In this document: in pieces, positions 1 to 13,697 of the stretch
How the letters are laid out: each line of letters opens with the position of its first letter
Position numbering within the stretch: the first letter of the stretch is position 1
Assembly (NCBI GenBank): GCA_003281725.1
Contig: QCBC01000006.1
Location: 1 to 64,000, forward strand
Direction of reading: 5' to 3'
DNA from: Pelagibacteraceae bacterium AG-345-O09
GTDB lineage: Bacteria > Pseudomonadota > Alphaproteobacteria > Pelagibacterales > Pelagibacteraceae
DNA length: 64,000 nucleotides
Notes under the pieces: model-generated
Seen by the model: only the letters and a program-made list of their open reading frames with translations
Databases searched by the model: none
Told to the model about the DNA's origin: nothing
Translations under genes and position numbers: made by a program

Positions 1-1218
1 TTAAAAAAAAAAAAACAAATTGCAATTATAGCTAAAGATACAAGGCTTTCAGGTTATGCACTTGAACCTGCTTTAGTTTCTGGTTTAGCTTCAGCAGGAA
101 TGCATGTTTTTACCTTAGGACCTTTGCCGACTAATGGACTAGCAATGTTAACAAAATCTATGAATTCTAATTTAGGAATTATGATAACTGCATCTCATAA
201 TTTTTTTGATGATAATGGGTTAAAATTATTTGGCCCGGATGGACTAAAATTATCTGACAAAATTCAAAAAAAAATTGAGGATTTAATTGATCTTGATGTA
301 AAAAAACATTTATCTAATCCAAAATTTTTAGGAAGAGTAAAGAGATTAGAGACAGGCACGGATGATTATTTATCCATACTACAAAAAAAAATCCCTAAGA
401 CCTTTAAATTAAAAAATATGAAAATCGTATTAGACTGTGCTAATGGAGCTGGATATAAATCTGCACCTAAAATGATCAAATCTCTTGGAGCTAAGCTTAT
501 AGTAATTGGAGACAAACCAAATGGTTTTAACATTAATAAAAACTGTGGATCTACTTTCCCTAACACTCTGCAAAAACATGTTAAAAAATGTAAAGCTGAT
601 TTAGGCATTTCTCTAGATGGAGATGCAGATAGAATTATAATGTGTGATGAAAAAGGATCTATAATAGATGGAGATCAAATTATAGCAGCATTGGCTGTTA
701 GGTGGAAAAAAAAAAAAATCCTTAAGGGAGGTGTGGTAGGAACTTTAATGTCAAATTATGGTTTAGAAGACTTTTTTAAAAAAAAAAAAATTAAATTCAT
801 TCGAGCTAATGTTGGCGACAGATATGTTAAAGAAATTATGCAAAAGAAAAAGTTTAATTTAGGAGGAGAACAATCAGGACATATAATTCTTGGAAAATTT
901 GCTACTACAGGTGATGGTCTCTTAGTTGCCCTTGAGGTCATTCAAGCATTAAATGGAAAAATAAAAGCAAGCAATTTTTTTGAAGTATTTAAAAAAATAC
1001 CTCAAGTATTAGTAAATATTAAAATTAAAGATGAAAACATATTAAAAAAACTCTCTGTAAAAAACTCTATAAAAATTGCTAATAAATTAATCAAAGGTCA
1101 CGGTAGAATTCTTGTAAGAAAATCTGGTACAGAGTCAAAAATAAGAATAATGGGAGAGAGTAAAAATAAAGTTTTACTTAATAAATGTATTAAAACTATT
1201 ACTAAAACAATTAATTAA
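1..1218 (+). CDS. glmM: Phosphoglucosamine mutase, 5'-truncated by the window edge
   Basis: Frame is open from base 1 (LKKKKQIAIIAKDTRLSGYALEPALVSGLASAGMHV...), so the ATG at 100 is internal; ITASHNFFDDNGLKLF active-site serine loop, DGDADR metal loop, GGEQSGH and RKSGTESKIRIM motifs. Confidence 0.96.
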   Translation, partial: LKKKKQIAIIAKDTRLSGYALEPALVSGLASAGMHVFTLGPLPTNGLAMLTKSMNSNLGIMITASHNFFDDNGLKLFGPDGLKLSDKIQKKIEDLIDLDVKKHLSNPKFLGRVKRLETGTDDYLSILQKKIPKTFKLKNMKIVLDCANGAGYKSAPKMIKSLGAKLIVIGDKPNGFNINKNCGSTFPNTLQKHVKKCKADLGISLDGDADRIIMCDEKGSIIDGDQIIAALAVRWKKKKILKGGVVGTLMSNYGLEDFFKKKKIKFIRANVGDRYVKEIMQKKKFNLGGEQSGHIILGKFATTGDGLLVALEVIQALNGKIKASNFFEVFKKIPQVLVNIKIKDENILKKLSVKNSIKIANKLIKGHGRILVRKSGTESKIRIMGESKNKVLLNKCIKTITKTIN

Positions 1219-1219
1219 A

Positions 1220-4214
<2,995 letters not shown>

Positions 4215-4254
4215 AGACAGTTTATCTAATTAATAATTTATTTTTTTCAATAAT

Positions 4255-5235
4255 TTATTTACTAGCATTTCTTAGCATTTTTAGAATTATTTCAAGTTCT
4301 TGTGGCAAAATTGAGTTAAAAATCATTTCTTTATTTTTTTTTGGATGAATAAAACCAATAGTTTTAGCATGGAGAAATTGACGTTTTAGATTAATCAGTT
4401 TTTTTTCCAATGTGACATTAATATTTTTAATTTTTTTAAATTTCTTTTTATATTTATCATCACCAACAATACTATTACCTATGGAACTCATGTGAACTCT
4501 TATTTGATGAGTTCTACCAGTTTCTAATTTACATTCTAATAAACTCAAAGTTGGAGTATATTCATTTTCAAAGATTTCTATTGTTTTATAATTTGTAATC
4601 GCTTTTTTTCCTTTTGTTCTACTTACCTCCATCATTTGTCTATTTTTAGAACTTCTGGTAATAAATGTTTCTATTTTTCCCTTTGAAGGTTTTATTTTTC
4701 CCCAAATTAACAATTGATAGACTCTGGTAATAGAATGTTTACTAAATTGAATTGAAAGATTTTCGTGCGTTTCATTATTTTTTGCGACAACTATTAAACC
4801 AGATGTATTTTTATCAATTCTATGTACTATTCCTGGTCTTAACTCATCACCAATATTTGATAAAGAATTTTTATCATAGTTTATTAACGCATTAACAATA
4901 GTCTTATCAAAATTTCCCGCTCCAGGATGCATTACAATTCCTGCAGGCTTATTTATAACAATCAAATCTTCATCTTCATAAATAATATCTAATTTATACT
5001 TATAGGGTTTAAGTGAAGCTATTTTTGGCTCTGGAATAATTAGCTCTAAAGTATCACCATAAGAAACTTTCTTTGATGGATCTATATTAATTTGATTATT
5101 TAACCTTAATTTTTTATCTAAAATTAAATTTTTTATTCTTGTTCTGCTGATTTTATTTTCTTTTTTATTGATAAAAACGTCAACACGAATGTTTTTATAA
5201 GCATCTTCTACAATCAAATTTATTTTTTTTTTCAT
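4255..5235 (-). CDS. rluD: 23S rRNA pseudouridine synthase, RluD family
   Basis: S4-like N-terminus and GIVHRIDKNTSGLIVVAKN catalytic motif; LETGRTHQIRVHM. Confidence 0.9.
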   Translation of the reverse strand: MKKKINLIVEDAYKNIRVDVFINKKENKISRTRIKNLILDKKLRLNNQINIDPSKKVSYGDTLELIIPEPKIASLKPYKYKLDIIYEDEDLIVINKPAGIVMHPGAGNFDKTIVNALINYDKNSLSNIGDELRPGIVHRIDKNTSGLIVVAKNNETHENLSIQFSKHSITRVYQLLIWGKIKPSKGKIETFITRSSKNRQMMEVSRTKGKKAITNYKTIEIFENEYTPTLSLLECKLETGRTHQIRVHMSSIGNSIVGDDKYKKKFKKIKNINVTLEKKLINLKRQFLHAKTIGFIHPKKNKEMIFNSILPQELEIILKMLRNASK

Positions 5236-5258
5236 AAAATAATATATTAATATTATAT

Positions 5259-5335
5259 GCGCTTGTAGCTCAACTGGATAGAGCGCCTGACTTCGGATCA
5301 GGAGGTTCTGGGTTCAACTCCTAGCAGGCGCACCA
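5259..5335 (+). tRNA. tRNA-Arg (anticodon TCG)
   Basis: Cloverleaf: acceptor GCGCTTG/CAGGCGC, anticodon stem CCTGA/TCAGG with loop CTTCGGA, T-arm GGTTCAACTCC, encoded CCA. Confidence 0.96.
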
Positions 5336-5336
5336 T

Positions 5337-6128
5337 CTATTCGCCCATATTAATTAAGGTTCCCTTAATTCGCGCTTTTAAAAAAGAAAAGTAAAATAAA
5401 ATAATTCCAAATGTTAAATAAATTAAATTTAATAAATAAGCTTGTTTTAAATTTTCATAATTAACAAAATTATTTAAAAGTATATTTCTGGTTTCATCAA
5501 AAATATATACCAAAGGTAATCCTTTAGCAATTATTTGAAAAAAATTAGGAAGGATCTCTATTGGATAGTATATACAACCAAGAGGAGCCAATAAAAATAA
5601 AGATGACCAAGCAATATTTTCAAAAGATGGACCAAATCTCATAAGACCAGCACTAACAAACAAACCAAGTGTAATTCCAAAAATATATAAACTTAAAAAT
5701 AGTAATAATAATGGTAAACCTAATTTTAGAATTGAAACTCCAAACAATGGAGAAGTTAAAATAATTGCCGGCACTAATCCAATTAAGGTTCTTATCAAAG
5801 CTGTGAAAACTAGTGACACTATTATTTCTTTAAGTTTAAGAGGAGCAATAAAAAGATTTGTAAAATTTCTACTCCAAATTTCCTCTAAAAAAAGCATATT
5901 AAAGCTAATACTAGATCTGAAAAGGATATCATAAAGTATTGCACATGTTAGAATTACTCCAAGCGTATTACTGTAATAGTCACTATAGATAGAAAAGAAC
6001 TTAGAAATAAATCCCCATAGTACAATTTGTATAGTTGGCCAATAAACTAAATCTAAAATTCTAGGTAAGGATCCTTTAATTAAATAGAAATGTCTTAAAA
6101 AAAGACCATACATTTTGTTAAAATTCAT
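5337..6128 (-). CDS. ABC-2 type transporter permease
   Basis: Hydrophobic 263-aa ABC-2 permease pattern; translationally coupled to the upstream ATPase. Confidence 0.85.
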   Translation of the reverse strand: MNFNKMYGLFLRHFYLIKGSLPRILDLVYWPTIQIVLWGFISKFFSIYSDYYSNTLGVILTCAILYDILFRSSISFNMLFLEEIWSRNFTNLFIAPLKLKEIIVSLVFTALIRTLIGLVPAIILTSPLFGVSILKLGLPLLLLFLSLYIFGITLGLFVSAGLMRFGPSFENIAWSSLFLLAPLGCIYYPIEILPNFFQIIAKGLPLVYIFDETRNILLNNFVNYENLKQAYLLNLIYLTFGIILFYFSFLKARIKGTLINMGE

Positions 6129-6853
6129 ATTCTTTCTCTTGTAATTTTCAAAAAAACTTCTTCCATATTTTTTCGCCCATGTTTTTTGATTAATTGTTCT
6201 GGTTTACCACTGTCAACAATTGATCCTTTATTCATCATCAGTACTGAAGAACATAATCTTTCAACTTCAGACATATTATGTGATGCTAGTAAGATAGATG
6301 CTTTATTTTCTTTTTGATAACTTTCTAAAAAACTTCTCACAAAATCACCTGTTTCAGGATCTAGAGACGCTGTTGGTTCATCTAACAGTAAAACTGTAGG
6401 ATTATTAATTATTGATTTAGCAAGACTGACTCTATTTTTTTGACCTGAAGAGAGTTCCCCTGTAAGCTTGTTTATTATTTCGCTCAATCTAAGTTTCTCT
6501 GAGAGCATTTCAATTTTTTTTTTTAAGTTTTTAACATCATAGAGTCTTCCATATACTTCAAGATTTTGTTTTACCGTTAATTTTTTTGGAAGTTCAATAT
6601 AAGGTGATATGAAGTTAAGTTGGTTTAATAAATCAACTCTCTTCTTTTCAATTTCAATTCCATTTATTAACACTTTACCATTTGATGGTTTTAATAATCC
6701 TAAAATCATTCCAATAGTAGTTGTTTTTCCACATCCATTAGGACCTAGTATTCCAATAATTTCATTTTTATTAACTTTAAAAGAAATATCTTTTACAGCA
6801 TCTTTATTGTTATAAATTTTTGATAATCCAATTACTTCCAATGGAATTTGCAT
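6125..6853 (-). CDS. ABC transporter ATP-binding protein (ABC-2/drug or polysaccharide exporter type)
   Basis: Walker A GPNGCGKTT, signature LSSGQKNRV, Walker B LLLDEPTASLDP. Confidence 0.92.
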   Translation of the reverse strand: MQIPLEVIGLSKIYNNKDAVKDISFKVNKNEIIGILGPNGCGKTTTIGMILGLLKPSNGKVLINGIEIEKKRVDLLNQLNFISPYIELPKKLTVKQNLEVYGRLYDVKNLKKKIEMLSEKLRLSEIINKLTGELSSGQKNRVSLAKSIINNPTVLLLDEPTASLDPETGDFVRSFLESYQKENKASILLASHNMSEVERLCSSVLMMNKGSIVDSGKPEQLIKKHGRKNMEEVFLKITRERI

Positions 6854-7785
6854 TAAAATTTCGAAGCCCTTAACAATCTATCATTGATAGTTATACCCAA
6901 TCCTTTGTTAGGAATTTTTCCAACGACAATAGATTTAAATTTACTTTTTTTTATTTTTCTTAGTGTTGTGTATAAATTTTTTGCAGCTTCTTTAAGACTA
7001 CCTTTTTTAGATAAAAAATAATAATTTGGTTTTGCTTTTTTAATTCTTTTAAACAATATATAGGCCTCGTTATCTTTTGCCTTTTTTACATTCATCTTTA
7101 ATGGAATTCCAGGAGAATAGTGAAGCTTATATTGGCCTGGTACAGTAATCTTTAATGGATTATTTTTTATTTTTACTTTTTGATTTAATACTTTTTCAAT
7201 ATTACTAATTTCTAAACCTCCTACCCTTAAGATTTTTGGTTCTTTTCTAAGATCAATTATTGTAGACTCCAGACCTATTTTAGATTTTCCACCCTCTAAA
7301 ATATATTTAATTTTATTTCCAAAATCCTCTTTAACATCTATTGATCTTACAGCACTTACTTTTGAGGATAAATTAGCACTTGGTGCTGCCAGAGGAAATT
7401 TCAGTTTTTTTAACAGAGCTCTTGTAACAGGATGTTTGGGAAATCTTATGGCCAAGGAGTTTCTTTTGTTAGTTGCAATTTTAGAAATTTTTGAATTTTT
7501 ATGTAAATTTAAAACAAATGTAATTGGCCCTGGACAAAATTTTTTATATAAGTCTAAAAATCTATTATCAAAACTACAATCTTTTCTTAATTCTATATTG
7601 TTGTAATAATGAACTATAAGAGGGTTATCTTTTGGTCTATTTTTTAATCTAAATATCTTTTCACAAGCTTTATTTGAGTATGCATTTCCTGATAAACCAT
7701 AAACAGTCTCAGTAGGTATGGCTACACACTCATTTTTATTTAAGTGTTTTATAGCTTTTTTAATATTTGAAAGATTAATTTTCAT
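6853..7785 (-). CDS. tsaC: L-threonylcarbamoyladenylate synthase (YrdC/Sua5 family)
   Basis: CVAIPTETVYGLSGNA, KNRPKDNPL, LAAPSANLSSKVS; C-terminal Sua5-like extension. Confidence 0.92.
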   Translation of the reverse strand: MKINLSNIKKAIKHLNKNECVAIPTETVYGLSGNAYSNKACEKIFRLKNRPKDNPLIVHYYNNIELRKDCSFDNRFLDLYKKFCPGPITFVLNLHKNSKISKIATNKRNSLAIRFPKHPVTRALLKKLKFPLAAPSANLSSKVSAVRSIDVKEDFGNKIKYILEGGKSKIGLESTIIDLRKEPKILRVGGLEISNIEKVLNQKVKIKNNPLKITVPGQYKLHYSPGIPLKMNVKKAKDNEAYILFKRIKKAKPNYYFLSKKGSLKEAAKNLYTTLRKIKKSKFKSIVVGKIPNKGLGITINDRLLRASKF

Positions 7786-7805
7786 GTATTATCTCAGAGT
7801 ATTAT

Positions 7806-8051
7806 ATGAAAGATAAAAATTTACCAAATGATTATAGTGACCTATCTTTAGAGGAACTAACTAATGAAGCTAATAAGATGATCGAATATTTAGAAAACCA
7901 AAAAGATCTAGAAAATTCTATGGAAAACTATCAAAATCTTATTAAGCTTAATAATATAATTGAGAGGAAATTTCAAAGAAATATCAAAAATATAAACATA
8001 AAAACTAAAGAAAAGATTACAAAAATTTTTAATAAAAAAGATGCAAAGTAA
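7806..8051 (+). CDS. xseB: Exodeoxyribonuclease VII small subunit
   Basis: Small acidic helical protein with the SLEELTNEANKMIEYLENQKDLENSMENYQ pattern; directly precedes ispA-dxs, a common alphaproteobacterial order. Confidence 0.8.
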   Translation: MKDKNLPNDYSDLSLEELTNEANKMIEYLENQKDLENSMENYQNLIKLNNIIERKFQRNIKNINIKTKEKITKIFNKKDAK

Positions 8052-8913
8052 ATTAAATAAAATAGCTAAAGACACTGATTTTTTTTTAAAAGGGTTTATA
8101 AAAAAACAAAAAAAATCTGAGTTAATATTACCAATGAAATATGGTTTATTTTCTGGCGGTAAGAAAGTTAGATCAAAAATTCTGATTGATGCTGGCTCAA
8201 TATTTAAAATAGATTACAAAACATTAATAATGATAGGTTCAGCTATTGAGTGTATACATGCTTATTCTTTAATTCATGATGACTTGCCTTGCATGGATAA
8301 TGATACAATTAGAAGAGGCAAACAATCGACGCATATTAAATTTGGGGAATCAACAGCTGTTTTAGCTGGAAACTCACTTTTAACTATGGCGTTTGAGATT
8401 TTGACTCATAAAGATTTAAAAACTTCTCAGGCTGTAAAAGTTGGTCTTGTAAATAAGCTCTCAGAAAGTGCAGGCCATCTTGGAATTGCTGGGGGGCAAT
8501 ATTTAGACTTAAGTTATGAACATAAGAAAGTATCTAAAAAAAGAGTCCTTGAAATGGAAATAAAAAAGACTGGTAAATTATTTAGTTTTTGCTGTGCAGT
8601 ACCTTTAATTTTAAAAAAAAGAAATAAGAGTGAAATTAAGAAATTCGAAAATTTAGGCTCAGATATTGGATTATTATTTCAGGTTGCTGACGATTTAATT
8701 GATCATAAGGGTAGTTTATTAACAGCAGGAAAAAAAACTGGAAAAGATAAAAAAAAGGGCAAAGCAACTCTAATTAGTTTACTAGGACATAAAAATACTA
8801 TTAAATATGCAAATAAATTAATCTTTAAAATTAATAATAAATTGAAAAAATATGGTTCTAAATCAAAAAATTTATCAGCAACCTTAAATTATATTTTAAA
8901 TAGGAATAAATGA
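8041..8913 (+). CDS. ispA: Polyprenyl synthetase (geranylgeranyl/farnesyl diphosphate synthase)
   Basis: [21 protein letters not shown] and [11 protein letters not shown] motifs. Confidence 0.93.
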   Translation: MQSKLNKIAKDTDFFLKGFIKKQKKSELILPMKYGLFSGGKKVRSKILIDAGSIFKIDYKTLIMIGSAIECIHAYSLIHDDLPCMDNDTIRRGKQSTHIKFGESTAVLAGNSLLTMAFEILTHKDLKTSQAVKVGLVNKLSESAGHLGIAGGQYLDLSYEHKKVSKKRVLEMEIKKTGKLFSFCCAVPLILKKRNKSEIKKFENLGSDIGLLFQVADDLIDHKGSLLTAGKKTGKDKKKGKATLISLLGHKNTIKYANKLIFKINNKLKKYGSKSKNLSATLNYILNRNK

Positions 8914-10823
8914 CAAAAGAATACGAATTTTTAAATGAAATAAATTTTCCTTCAGATTTAAAGAAGATACCTGAGTCGAAGTTACAAAAAGTAGCTGATG
9001 AATTAAGAGAGGAAATGATCGATGCAGTATCAGTTACTGGAGGCCATTTAGGGGCAAGCCTTGGAGTTGTTGAACTAAGTGTTGCACTTCATTTTATTTT
9101 TAATACCCCTAATGACAAATTAATTTGGGATGTAGGACATCAGTGTTACCCACATAAAATTTTGACTGGAAGAAAAGATAAAATCAGAACATTGAGGCAA
9201 GGAGGTGGCTTGTCGGGCTTTACAAAAAGATTAGAAAGTGAATATGATCCTTTTGGTGCAGCTCATAGTTCAACTTCAATCTCCTCAGCTTTAGGTATAG
9301 CTGAAGCTAACAGGCTTTCAAATAAGTCTGATAATGTTATTGCAGTTATTGGTGATGGGGCCATCAGTGCAGGTATGGCTTATGAAGCTATGAACAATGC
9401 TGGTGCATCTAAAACTAAAATGATTGTCATATTAAATGATAATGACATGTCTATAGCTAGACCAGTTGGAGCAATGGGTACTTATTTAGCTAAAATTTTT
9501 TCAGGTAAAATTTATTTTAGTCTGAGAGAGACTATTAAATTAATTACATCTGCTTTTTCAAAACGATTTAGTGCAAAAGCAGGCAAAGCTGAAGACTTGC
9601 TTAGATCTGCTGTAACAGGTGGTACGTTATTTAGTTCACTAGGATTCTATTACATTGGCCCAATTGATGGGCATGATTTAAGCTCTTTAGTTCCAATCTT
9701 AAGAAATGCTAAGGACTCGAAGCATGAGGGACCCATTTTAATTCATATCAAAACAAAAAAAGGAAAAGGATATTCATTCGCTGAGGAAGCAAAAGATAAT
9801 TATCATGGAGTTTCGAAGTTTAACGTAAAAACTGGAGAGCAAATTAAAAGTATTAACAAAACACCATCATATACAAAAGTATTTGCAGATACTTTGATTC
9901 AGCATGCAAAAAAAGATAGTAAAATAGTTGCTATTACTGCTGCAATGCCTGATGGGACTGGTTTAAATAGTTTCCGTAAAGAATTTCCAGAAAGAACTTT
10001 TGACGTAGGAATTGCAGAACAACATGCAGTTACGTTCGCTGCTGGTTTAGCCACTGAAAATTTTAAACCTTACGCAGCAATATATTCAACGTTTCTTCAA
10101 AGGGCTTATGATCAAGTTGTTCACGATGTAGCCATTCAAAGTTTACCAGTACGATTTGCAATAGATAGAGCAGGTTTAGTAGGTGCAGATGGACCAACCC
10201 ATGCAGGAAGTTTTGATACAACTTACTTATCGACATTGCCCAATTTTATAGTTATGGCAGCTAGTGATGAGGCTGAATTAGTAAGAATGATAAATACCTC
10301 AACAGAAATAAATGATAGACCCTGTGCATTTAGATATCCAAGAGGTATAGGATTAGGTTCAGTTTTACCTTCAATTAACGAGAAGATAGAGATAGGTAAA
10401 TCAAAAGTTATTAAAGAAGGAAAAAAATTAGCTATCTTAAATTTTGGAGCAAGATTAAATGAAACTTTAAAAGCAGCTGAAAATTTAAAAAAAAAGGGAA
10501 TAGACATAACAATTGTTGATGCAAGATTTGCAAAACCTTTAGATGAAAATTTAATTTGGCAACTTGCAACCACACATGAAGCTATTATGACTATTGAGGA
10601 AGGTTCTATAGGTGGATTTGGTTCTCATGTTGTTAACTTTTTAACTAAAAAAGGTTTAATGGATAATAATCTAAAATTTAGATCAATGAATTTACCAGAT
10701 ATCTTTATTGATCAAGATACACCTGAAAATATGTATAAAAAAGCTAATCTAGACTCTTATTCAATTGAAGAAAAAGTTCTCGATTTATTGAATTCTAATA
10801 TTGTATTACAAAAACAAAAATAA
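8910..10823 (+). CDS. dxs: 1-deoxy-D-xylulose-5-phosphate synthase
   Basis: [49 protein letters not shown]. Confidence 0.98.
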   Translation: MTKEYEFLNEINFPSDLKKIPESKLQKVADELREEMIDAVSVTGGHLGASLGVVELSVALHFIFNTPNDKLIWDVGHQCYPHKILTGRKDKIRTLRQGGGLSGFTKRLESEYDPFGAAHSSTSISSALGIAEANRLSNKSDNVIAVIGDGAISAGMAYEAMNNAGASKTKMIVILNDNDMSIARPVGAMGTYLAKIFSGKIYFSLRETIKLITSAFSKRFSAKAGKAEDLLRSAVTGGTLFSSLGFYYIGPIDGHDLSSLVPILRNAKDSKHEGPILIHIKTKKGKGYSFAEEAKDNYHGVSKFNVKTGEQIKSINKTPSYTKVFADTLIQHAKKDSKIVAITAAMPDGTGLNSFRKEFPERTFDVGIAEQHAVTFAAGLATENFKPYAAIYSTFLQRAYDQVVHDVAIQSLPVRFAIDRAGLVGADGPTHAGSFDTTYLSTLPNFIVMAASDEAELVRMINTSTEINDRPCAFRYPRGIGLGSVLPSINEKIEIGKSKVIKEGKKLAILNFGARLNETLKAAENLKKKGIDITIVDARFAKPLDENLIWQLATTHEAIMTIEEGSIGGFGSHVVNFLTKKGLMDNNLKFRSMNLPDIFIDQDTPENMYKKANLDSYSIEEKVLDLLNSNIVLQKQK

Positions 10824-10829
10824 TTTATA

Positions 10830-11912
10830 TTAACTGCACTGAGCTTTGTGCATTAGGTAATGATCTAATAAAACACATGAAAGCATAGCCTCACCTACTG
10901 GGACAGCTCTTATGCCCACACATGGGTCATGCCTTCCTTTTACAGATATGGTAGTATTCTTTCCAAGTTTATTAACTGTTTTCCTAATCTTTAAAATTGA
11001 AGAAGTAGGTTTCACCGCAAATGAAACAATTATTTCTTGTCCAGAAGATATACCTCCAAGTATTCCCCCTGCATTATTGGAATTAAATTTTAACTTCTTT
11101 TTGGTTTGTGAAATTTCATCAGAATTTTCTTCCCCAGATAATTGAGCAGAGTTCATTCCTGAACCAATATTTACTCCTTTAACAGCATTAATACTCATCA
11201 TAGCAGAAGCAATATCAGAATCTAATTTCGAGTAAATAGGTGCACCTAAACCAGCTGGAACTCCATTAGCTCTTACTTCGATTATTGCTCCACATGAAGA
11301 CCCTGCTTTCCTAATACTTAAAAGATATTTCTCCCATATTTTTAACATTGACTTATCGGGACAAAAAAATGGATTTTTATAGATTATTTTATTATCCCAT
11401 TTTGTTGTATCACAGCCAAGAATTCCAAGTTGTGTTACCGCAGCAGAAACCTTAAATTTTCTACCTAATTTATTTTCCAAAACTTTTTTGGCAATAGCAC
11501 CTGCAGCAACCCTTGCTGCTGTTTCTCTGGCGGATGATCTTCCTCCTCCTCTGTAATCTCTAATTCCATATTTTTTAAAATATGTAAAATCTGCATGCCC
11601 AGGTCTAAACTTATCTTTGATATCCTTATAATCTTTTGAACGCATATCTTCGTTATAAATTATCAGTGATATAGGAGTTCCAGTCGTTTTGCCTTCAAAG
11701 ACCCCAGAAAGAATTTGAACTTTATCTCCCTCTTTTCTTTGGGTGGTAAATTTAGACTGTCCTGGTTTCCTTTTATCTAATTCTTTTTGAATATCTTGCT
11801 CTTTTAGTTGAATTAAAGGAGGACAACCGTCAATAATACAGCCAATAGCTGGACCATGGGACTCTCCCCAGGTAGTGAAACGAAAAAACTTTCCAAATGT
11901 ATTAAATGACAT
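10830..11912 (-). CDS. aroC: Chorismate synthase
   Basis: [61 protein letters not shown]. Confidence 0.98.
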   Translation of the reverse strand: MSFNTFGKFFRFTTWGESHGPAIGCIIDGCPPLIQLKEQDIQKELDKRKPGQSKFTTQRKEGDKVQILSGVFEGKTTGTPISLIIYNEDMRSKDYKDIKDKFRPGHADFTYFKKYGIRDYRGGGRSSARETAARVAAGAIAKKVLENKLGRKFKVSAAVTQLGILGCDTTKWDNKIIYKNPFFCPDKSMLKIWEKYLLSIRKAGSSCGAIIEVRANGVPAGLGAPIYSKLDSDIASAMMSINAVKGVNIGSGMNSAQLSGEENSDEISQTKKKLKFNSNNAGGILGGISSGQEIIVSFAVKPTSSILKIRKTVNKLGKNTTISVKGRHDPCVGIRAVPVGEAMLSCVLLDHYLMHKAQCS

Positions 11913-11945
11913 TATTTATATTATATAGATTATTTTGTTAAAATT

Positions 11946-12572
11946 ATGAATCAAAAAAACTCATTAGGCCTAAATAAATGCTTTCTTGATCTTGATGATC
12001 CATTTGAACTATTTAAGGAATGGTTTGAAGTGGCAAAAAAGAAAGAAATAAATGATCCAAATGCTTTGGCTTTAGGAACTGCCAGCAAAGATGGAGTTCC
12101 ATCAGTTAGAATGGTTTTGCTTAAAGGTTTTGATAAAGATGGGTTCATTTTCTATACAAATTTAAAAAGCCAAAAAAGTAAAGAATTAAAAGAAAACCCA
12201 AATGCTACAATGTGCTTTCATTGGAAAAGCTTATTAAGACAAATTAGGATTGTTGGAAAACTAAATCAAGTAGATGATAAAACAGCAGATGATTATTATA
12301 GCACTAGGGCTTATGAAAGCAGAATAGGAGCATGGGCCTCTAAACAAAGCAGTATTTTAAAAAGTAGGGATGAACTTTTAAATAATTTAGAAAATTTCAA
12401 AAAAAAATATAGTGATAAAGATAATGTACCAAGGCCAGATCATTGGTCTGGCTGGAATTTAAAACCATCAAGTATCGAATTTTGGTTAGATGGAGATAAT
12501 AGAATACATGAAAGGCTGAAGTATACTTTAGACAATAATAAAAATTGGGAAAAAAGCCTTTTGAGTCCTTAA
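11946..12572 (+). CDS. pdxH: Pyridoxamine 5'-phosphate oxidase
   Basis: DPFELFKEWFEVAKKKEINDPNALALGTAS, GFIFYTNLKSQKSKEL, RPDHWSGW. Confidence 0.96.
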   Translation: MNQKNSLGLNKCFLDLDDPFELFKEWFEVAKKKEINDPNALALGTASKDGVPSVRMVLLKGFDKDGFIFYTNLKSQKSKELKENPNATMCFHWKSLLRQIRIVGKLNQVDDKTADDYYSTRAYESRIGAWASKQSSILKSRDELLNNLENFKKKYSDKDNVPRPDHWSGWNLKPSSIEFWLDGDNRIHERLKYTLDNNKNWEKSLLSP

Positions 12573-13582
12573 AAATTTCTTGATAAACTAAAAGATGTTA
12601 GATTTTCAAGAATATTTTTTTCGTTAGAGTATTTAAATACTGATAAAGAATTTGAGGCTAAGTTAATATAGTGCTGGGCTTTTTGATAGCATGCTTTAAT
12701 TATATCATATTTTTTTATTAAGGATAAAGTGTAATCTAAATCATTCTCATTTCTCAAACTTTTAGAAAAAATATCTTTCAGTTTTTCTTTTTCTTGATTG
12801 TCAGCTTTTTGAAATAATAAAATTATAGGAAGTGTTATTTTACCTTCGTAAAAATCTTGTCCATTTTTTTTTCCAAACAATTTAATTTCTGAATTATAAT
12901 CCAAAGTGTCGTCAGCTATTTGAAATGTTAAGCCCAGATTTCTTCCATAAAATTCTAAAGCTTCCTTTTCTTTAGTTTGCATATCAGATAATATAGCTCC
13001 AACCTTAGTAGCTGCAGCAAATAACTCTGCAGTTTTTGCTGATATAATTTTTAAATATGTTTCCTCTAACATATCAACTTCTCCCTGATGTTGAAGTTGT
13101 AATATTTCTCCTTGAGCAATTTTTGAGGAGGTTGAAGATAGTAATTTTAAAACTTCTATATTTCCATCTTCTACCATCATTTCAAAACATCTACTAAGAA
13201 GATAATCCCCAACTAATACAGAGGAGTGATTATCCCAAACTTTATTCAAAGTTTTCTTACCTCTTCTTAAGGTACCATTATCTATCACATCATCATGCAT
13301 TAAAGTTGCAGCATGAATTAGTTCAACACAGGCAGCAAGATTTATGTCTCTTGTACCTTTTGAGTAACCACACATTTTAGCTGAACCTAAAGTTAATAAA
13401 GCTCGTAATTTTTTGCCACCAGTGTCTAGATGGTAGTCAGTCATTTTTTGGACCAAATCAACTTTACTTACAAGTTTTGACTTTATCTTATCGTCTACTA
13501 ACAGCAATTTATCTTCAACCGATTCTTTAAGTTGAAAATAAGAATTATTAATTTGGTTTTTGAGCTGAATTACAGTTCCCAT
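12569..13582 (-). CDS. ispB: Polyprenyl (octaprenyl/decaprenyl-type) diphosphate synthase
   Basis: GGKKLRALLTLGSAKM, LMHDDVIDNGTLRRGKKTLN, QIADDTLDY. Confidence 0.92.
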   Translation of the reverse strand: MGTVIQLKNQINNSYFQLKESVEDKLLLVDDKIKSKLVSKVDLVQKMTDYHLDTGGKKLRALLTLGSAKMCGYSKGTRDINLAACVELIHAATLMHDDVIDNGTLRRGKKTLNKVWDNHSSVLVGDYLLSRCFEMMVEDGNIEVLKLLSSTSSKIAQGEILQLQHQGEVDMLEETYLKIISAKTAELFAAATKVGAILSDMQTKEKEALEFYGRNLGLTFQIADDTLDYNSEIKLFGKKNGQDFYEGKITLPIILLFQKADNQEKEKLKDIFSKSLRNENDLDYTLSLIKKYDIIKACYQKAQHYINLASNSLSVFKYSNEKNILENLTSFSLSRNF

Positions 13583-13600
13583 CTATGTTAACAAACTAGT

Positions 13601-13629
13601 ATAATAAGTTTGTATTTATTACTTATCAA
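13601..13629 (-). promoter_or_regulatory. Sigma-70-like promoter for ispB
   Basis: Minus strand TTGATA (13629-13624) - 17 bp - TATTAT (13606-13601). Confidence 0.6.
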
Positions 13630-13657
13630 TTGACGCACCTGTATCTTCAATTATAAG
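13630..13657 (+). promoter_or_regulatory. Sigma-70-like promoter for the S49 peptidase gene
   Basis: Plus strand TTGACG (13630-13635) - 16 bp - TATAAG (13652-13657). Confidence 0.5.
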
Positions 13658-13697
13658 GTGTCTTTATATTCAATTAAAAATTCTATAAAGGTTAAAT

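Noticed and set aside
366-608. 80-aa minus-strand ORF inside glmM
   Set aside because: Antisense to conserved glmM sequence; no RBS or motif.
10223-10573. 116-aa minus-strand ORF
   Set aside because: Antisense to the dxs C-terminal domain.
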